Positions 4,507 through 7,209 of a stretch of 7,209 bases of DNA are shown here, piece by piece; the stretch's first letter is position 1, and each line of letters begins with the position of its first letter. Location: assembly GCA_029068665.1 (NCBI GenBank), contig JAIECC010000186.1, forward strand, positions 1-7,209, written 5' to 3'. This DNA is from Lachnospiraceae bacterium (GTDB lineage: Bacteria > Bacillota > Clostridia > Lachnospirales > Lachnospiraceae). The notes beneath the pieces were generated by a model. It made no database searches, had not been told where the DNA came from, and saw only the letters and a program-made list of their open reading frames with translations. The position numbers were made by a program, and so were the translations under genes.

Positions 4507-5122
4507 CCTTACTCTCCTGATTCCGCTCTGCATCTAAAATAAATGCCTGATTTACATCCTGCTCGTACTGGCGCATCTGTACCTGCAGTGGGGTTGGATC
4601 ATTGGTTAGCTTATACCTGGCTCCATGATTAAAGAACAAAATGACACCAAAAAACAGTCCTACGGAATAAGCAAGCTGTAGAACTCCCGGTCCCTTTGCC
4701 GGATTTCCGGTAAACAATTCATATAACTGATCAAACAACTCCGGTGTGGTTACATCGGTATTAAATGTCATAATGGAAAATGCAGCACCGAAAAATGCCA
4801 GGAGACAGACAATACTTCCTTTCAGCCAGTCCTTCCAAGCAGACTGCTTTCCTACCGGCTTATAATACACAATAAAATCTGTTTCTCCAATACTGACTAC
4901 CTGACAGTTGGGTACGGCTGCGGTAATCATCTGAATTAACAAACAGGTAGAAAATACCTGTTTGAATTCTTTGTCAGACTTAAATTCCGTTATAACGATT
5001 TTTTGTACCTGATTTTTTACACTTTTATTTTCACAGAACACCTCCGCCACATCATCAATCCGCACCACCGGACGCTGTATGGCAGAGCTTTGCTGTACAT
5101 TTAAATAAATGGTTTCTGACAT
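4496..5122 (-). CDS. spoVAA: Stage V sporulation protein AA
   Basis: SpoVAA is a membrane protein of the SpoVA system. The product is 208 aa, near the 206 recalled for B. subtilis. Residues 1-95 form a soluble N-terminal domain (IYLNVQQSSAIQRPVVRIDDVAEVFC, then a KIVITEF strand). Two transmembrane segments follow, ~102-120 (SIVCLLAFFGAAFSIMTF) and ~145-164 (GVLQLAYSVGLFFGVILFF), and the C-terminal tail contains the conserved DPTPLQVQMRQYEQDV. SpoVAA and SpoVAB are typical of Bacillales and some Clostridia and absent from many Clostridium species, where only AC, AD and AE exist. ATG 5122 has GGGAGG at 5132-5137 (9 nt), which lies in a hairpin (5129-5157) and inside the end of the upstream small ORF (22-nt overlap). 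Confidence 0.93.
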   Translation of the reverse strand: MSETIYLNVQQSSAIQRPVVRIDDVAEVFCENKSVKNQVQKIVITEFKSDKEFKQVFSTCLLIQMITAAVPNCQVVSIGETDFIVYYKPVGKQSAWKDWLKGSIVCLLAFFGAAFSIMTFNTDVTTPELFDQLYELFTGNPAKGPGVLQLAYSVGLFFGVILFFNHGARYKLTNDPTPLQVQMRQYEQDVNQAFILDAERNQESKDVD

Positions 5123-5340
5123 GGATATAAACCTCCCTCACTGTAAAATGGAGGTTTGGTAATCGTTGTTAAATGACAATAATTGCGATTGCTTGCAAAA
5201 AATGTATCTGCCGGATTCCATACAAGAGTACCGTCCATATGATCCTCTGTCTGATTTTGAACAACCGCATACCAGATAATTACTGCCAATACTGCTGCTG
5301 CCAAAATCCACCACAGCCAACGATAGCGTTTTCCTTCCAT
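5101..5340 (-). CDS. Small single-pass membrane protein, unknown function
   Basis: A 79-aa ORF between sigF and spoVAA that I do not recognise. It begins MEGKRYRWLWWILAAAVLAV: a short basic N-terminus followed by one transmembrane helix (residues ~8-27, rich in Trp and Ala), then about 50 residues predicted outside the membrane (DGTLVWNPADTFFASNRNY). ATG 5340 is chosen because AAGGAG (5349-5354) lies 8 nt upstream; an in-frame GTG at 5349 overlaps that site. The last 22 nt overlap spoVAA, and the final residues are encoded by the stretch containing the spoVAA ribosome binding site, so they may be constrained by RNA rather than protein function. Placement in the operon suggests expression in the forespore with SigF. 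It could be a lineage-specific SpoVA accessory or a leader peptide that couples translation. Confidence 0.6.
   Translation of the reverse strand: MEGKRYRWLWWILAAAVLAVIIWYAVVQNQTEDHMDGTLVWNPADTFFASNRNYCHLTTITKPPFYSEGGLYPCQKPFI
5129..5157 (-). promoter_or_regulatory. Hairpin masking the spoVAA ribosome binding site
   Basis: On the minus strand AAACCTCC (5150-5157) is perfectly complementary to GGAGGTTT (5129-5136), giving an 8-bp stem with a 13-nt loop. The 3' arm contains the GGAGG of the spoVAA ribosome binding site. Ribosomes translating the small upstream ORF, which runs through to 5101, would open this hairpin, so spoVAA translation should depend on translation of that ORF. No T-run follows, so it is not a terminator. 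Confidence 0.6.
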
Positions 5341-5345
5341 AACCT

Positions 5346-5447
5346 TCACTCCTTCTTCTCTTTGCTTCCATAGAGCGTTATATAAACTTGGAAGCTGCTT
5401 TCCATGGTAGTATTTCCAGCAGAAAGAATTCTATGAAGATCTTTCAT
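5346..5447 (-). CDS. Possible 33-codon ORF coupled to sigF
   Basis: The sigF stop codon overlaps a start codon as TAATG (ATG at 5445-5447), opening a 33-codon frame that ends in TGA at 5346-5348, five nt before the start of the next small gene. The peptide begins MKDLHRILSAGNTTMESSFQ and ends GSKEKKE. There is no strong ribosome binding site, so translation would rely on reinitiation after sigF. The neat fit between its neighbours' stop and start codons is the main argument for it. The AAGGAG of the next gene lies inside its last codons. Chance is possible in a frame this short, and I recognise no family. Confidence 0.35.
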   Translation of the reverse strand: MKDLHRILSAGNTTMESSFQVYITLYGSKEKKE

Positions 5448-6178
5448 TAGCAACTTTTTCCATGATACATCTGTTCTCTCATTTTCAAAAGCACCTTTTT
5501 TTCAATACGGGATACCTGAACCTGTGAAATATTCATTACTTTTGCAATTTCCGTCTGGGTCTTGTCCTCAAAATAACGCATGGTAATAATGGCCCGTTCT
5601 TTTTCATCCAGACCGGACATAAGTTCTTCTAATGCCAGTTGATTCACAGCCTTTTGACTTTCATCCTCTGCACTCATTAATTTATCAATCAGGTAAATGG
5701 AATTACCATCATTTTGGTAGATTGTTTTATATATAGATTCTACCTCAGAGCTTGCTTCCAGGGCCACAACGATATCCTCCTTATCAATATCCAGACAACT
5801 GGCGAGTTCCTCCAGTGTAGGTTCCATTCCTTTTTCATTTACCATCCGCTCTCTGGTCACATATACCTTGTATGCCGTTTCTTTTAAGGACCGGCTGACC
5901 TTTACCATACCATCATCCCGAAGAAAACGCTTGATTTCCCCCATGATCATCGGTACGGCATATGTTGAGAACTTTACATCATAGGACAATTCAAACTTAT
6001 CAATGCATTTTAAAAGTCCGATACAGCCAATCTGATATAAATCCTCTAAGTCATGTCCCCGCCCTGTAAACCGGCGTACCACACTCCATACCAGACCCAG
6101 ATTTTCAGATGCCACCTGATTTCGTGCTTCCTGATCTCCTTCTTTGGCACGCTTGATCAATTCAATTGTCCTGTCCAT
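5447..6178 (-). CDS. sigF: RNA polymerase sporulation sigma factor SigF
   Basis: Sigma-F is the first forespore-specific sigma factor; it directs early forespore genes after asymmetric division. The product is 243 aa, close to the usual ~255. Region 2 (~15-88) carries DLEDLYQIGCIGLLKCIDKF and the -10-reading helix FSTYAVPMIMGEIKRFLRDD. Region 3 (~95-150) includes TLEELASCLDIDKEDIV. Region 4 (~182-235) ends in the helix-turn-helix TQTEIAKVMNISQVQVSRIE, which reads the -35 box. Sigma-G is a close relative, but position directly after spoIIAA and spoIIAB identifies SigF. ATG 6178 has GGGAG 6 nt upstream and lies inside the end of spoIIAB (17-nt overlap), so synthesis of the sigma factor and its inhibitor is coupled. 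No terminator separates it from the spoVA genes, so they may be co-transcribed. Confidence 0.97.
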   Translation of the reverse strand: MDRTIELIKRAKEGDQEARNQVASENLGLVWSVVRRFTGRGHDLEDLYQIGCIGLLKCIDKFELSYDVKFSTYAVPMIMGEIKRFLRDDGMVKVSRSLKETAYKVYVTRERMVNEKGMEPTLEELASCLDIDKEDIVVALEASSEVESIYKTIYQNDGNSIYLIDKLMSAEDESQKAVNQLALEELMSGLDEKERAIITMRYFEDKTQTEIAKVMNISQVQVSRIEKKVLLKMREQMYHGKSC

Positions 6179-6605
6179 CCTGCACTCCCATCGTCTTCGT
6201 CATTGTAACCGTCGTTCCTTCCCCCAGCCCGGACACCACCTGAAGCTCATCTGTGAATGCTTCCATAAATGAAAATCCCATACCGGAACGTTCCTCCTCC
6301 GGCTTTGTTGTAAACAGCGGTTCCATGGCCTTATCTACATCTGCAATTCCCCTGCCAAAATCTGTTATCTTTATGGTCAGTACTGCTCCCTCTAACTGAG
6401 CCGTAATCCGAATTTTCCCTGTGGTCCCCTCATATCCGTGAATAATTGCATTGGTTACTGCCTCAGATACCGCAACTTTAATATCTCCCAATTCCTCAAG
6501 GGTTGGATTTAAGCGTGCAACAAAGGCTGCAATTACCACTCTGGCAAAGCCTTCATTTTCTCCGACAGCATCAAATTCTACTAACATTTCATTGGTGTTA
6601 CTCAT
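6162..6605 (-). CDS. spoIIAB: Anti-sigma-F factor, serine kinase SpoIIAB
   Basis: SpoIIAB holds SigF inactive and phosphorylates SpoIIAA using ATP; binding to unphosphorylated SpoIIAA frees SigF in the forespore. The 147-aa product has the GHKL ATPase motifs: N-box EAVTNAIIHGY (Glu48, Asn52), G1 box DFGRGI (Asp82), and G2 box with the ATP lid GMGFSFM (~108-114). Two adjacent ATG codons exist. The first (6608) is only 2 nt from GGAGG (6611-6615); the second (6605) is 5 nt away and is preferred. It follows spoIIAA after 48 nt and overlaps sigF by 17 nt. Confidence 0.96.
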   Translation of the reverse strand: MSNTNEMLVEFDAVGENEGFARVVIAAFVARLNPTLEELGDIKVAVSEAVTNAIIHGYEGTTGKIRITAQLEGAVLTIKITDFGRGIADVDKAMEPLFTTKPEEERSGMGFSFMEAFTDELQVVSGLGEGTTVTMTKTMGVQDGQDN

Positions 6606-6653
6606 CATATCCTCCTTATTATCCGCATATCTGCCTTCTTTTATTTCTATCCT

Positions 6654-6989
6654 CTACTGGTTCTGCTCCGGAATCATAACCTGCTCCCAGGGTGTTACAA
6701 TCCGATACAACCCGGAAAGGGTCAATACCTTTTTCATCCGTTCATTGACATTGCTGACATAAACCTGTCCACCCCGGATTGCCAGTTCCCGATATCGTCC
6801 CGCAATCAGTCCAATACCGGAGCTGTCCATCAGACTGGTTTTTCCAAAATCAAACACCACATATTTTATATATCCCTCCTGCATTTTTTCTTTTACGGCC
6901 TTTCGAATCTGTTCCGCCTGAAAATGGTCGATTTCCGTCGGCAGACCAATCCATAACCAGTCCTGTTCTAATTTCAAATCATATTCCAT
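6654..6989 (-). CDS. spoIIAA: Anti-sigma-F factor antagonist SpoIIAA
   Basis: A STAS-domain protein that, when dephosphorylated by SpoIIE, binds SpoIIAB and releases SigF. The 111-aa product has the family's phospho-site motif MDSSGIGLIAGRYREL; Ser57 (second serine of DSSG) corresponds to Ser58 of B. subtilis. The preceding strand YVVFDFGKTSLMDSS and the later GGQVYVSNVNERMKKVL and LSGLYRIV complete a normal STAS fold. AGGAGG at 6995-7000 is 5 nt before ATG 6989. It is the first gene of the operon. dacF, which precedes it in Bacillus, is not seen; an unidentified gene end and a terminator lie upstream instead. I found no convincing sigma-H promoter in the usable position. Confidence 0.97.
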   Translation of the reverse strand: MEYDLKLEQDWLWIGLPTEIDHFQAEQIRKAVKEKMQEGYIKYVVFDFGKTSLMDSSGIGLIAGRYRELAIRGGQVYVSNVNERMKKVLTLSGLYRIVTPWEQVMIPEQNQ

Positions 6990-7050
6990 ACAAACCTCCT
7001 AATCTCCTTTGGCTCGTTGCTAATCACAGGCAGGCAGTTCCCTGCTCGCA

Positions 7051-7084
7051 AACAAAAAGAGAAACCCTTACGAGTTTCTCTTTT
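7051..7084 (-). terminator. Intrinsic terminator upstream of spoIIAA
   Basis: AAAAGAGAAAC (7074-7084) pairs with GTTTCTCTTTT (7055-7065) through 11 perfect pairs around an 8-nt loop, and TGTTTG follows the T-run. It lies 55 nt past the stop of the partial gene at the right edge and should end that gene's transcript before spoIIAA. The A-rich 5' side makes it partly bidirectional. Confidence 0.88.
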
Positions 7085-7139
7085 GTATATCATTTCTATA
7101 TATTATTTTTACCAGTTCATATTCTGGTATGCGCAAGAT

Positions 7140-7209
7140 CTACTGAAAAGATGTTGTTACATATGGGGAATCCGGAAACCGATTGTTAATATCCTGATAC
7201 AGGTTATGT
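7140..7209 (-). CDS. 3' end of an unidentified gene
   Basis: One minus-strand frame stays open from the right edge (first full codon at 7208) to TAG at 7140-7142. The 22 residues include NLYQDINNRFPDSPYV. The other two frames close earlier, and an intrinsic terminator follows at a sensible distance, which supports a real gene end. The pattern of Tyr, a hydrophobic residue, then PDSPY resembles the end of a tetratricopeptide-type helix pair, but that is a guess from very few residues. It does not look like the end of DacF. Confidence 0.55.
   Translation of the reverse strand, partial: HNLYQDINNRFPDSPYVTTSFQ

Noticed and set aside
5138..5371. 77-codon minus-strand frame overlapping the small membrane ORF
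   Set aside because: Its ATG lacks a ribosome binding site, the product has no membrane helix or recognisable pattern, and it is the shifted frame of the better-supported ORF at 5101-5340.
5340..5447. A sigma-G promoter for the spoVA genes between sigF and the small ORFs
   Set aside because: CATAGAA is loosely like a sigma-G -10 box but no -35 element lies at the right distance; co-transcription with sigF is the simpler reading.
1..7209. CRISPR array, insertion sequence, prophage or integron
   Set aside because: No regularly spaced repeats, transposase, integrase, recombinase or terminal inverted repeats were seen on either strand.

Overview
This window looks like a chromosomal segment of a spore-forming, low-GC Gram-positive bacterium of class Clostridia, most likely a Lachnospiraceae relative. 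The evidence is a sigma-F sporulation operon joined to spoVA genes, strong AGGAGG-type ribosome binding sites, a tRNA without an encoded CCA end, a lipoprotein joining Ig-like (BIG2) and CAP domains, and an infC-rpmI-rplT operon with a Firmicutes-style attenuator leader. The family assignment is inferred from protein resemblance only. Almost everything reads on the minus strand; the one clear exception is a 54-codon gene at 345-509.

Layout in transcription order (right to left). At 7140-7209 is the last 22 codons of an unidentified gene, followed by a strong intrinsic terminator (7051-7084). Next is the sporulation cluster: spoIIAA (anti-anti-sigma factor), spoIIAB (anti-sigma kinase), sigF, two small unnamed ORFs (33 and 79 codons), spoVAA, spoVAB and spoVAC. 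A very good intrinsic terminator (3484-3534) ends this unit directly after spoVAC, so spoVAD and spoVAE are not in their usual place. SpoIIAA and SpoIIAB control when SigF becomes active in the forespore. The SpoVA membrane proteins act later, moving Ca-dipicolinic acid in sporulation and germination.

The translation operon follows: a consensus promoter, a ~157-nt leader with two competing RNA structures (an attenuator), then infC, rpmI and rplT and a terminator at 2014-2048. infC appears to start at an AUU codon, the signature of IF3 self-regulation.

The left third holds the CAP/BIG2 lipoprotein gene (652-1902) with its own terminator and an 11-bp perfect inverted repeat upstream. Then come the plus-strand 54-codon gene and a tRNA-Leu with the unusual anticodon AAG, driven by a consensus promoter and possibly the first member of a tRNA array continuing past the left edge.

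Most of the window is well-known biology. The least familiar parts are the sigF-spoVAA junction (tiny ORFs and a hairpin that masks the spoVAA ribosome binding site), the shortened spoVA cluster, the small plus-strand gene and the tRNA-Leu(AAG). I found no CRISPR array, insertion sequence or phage signature.
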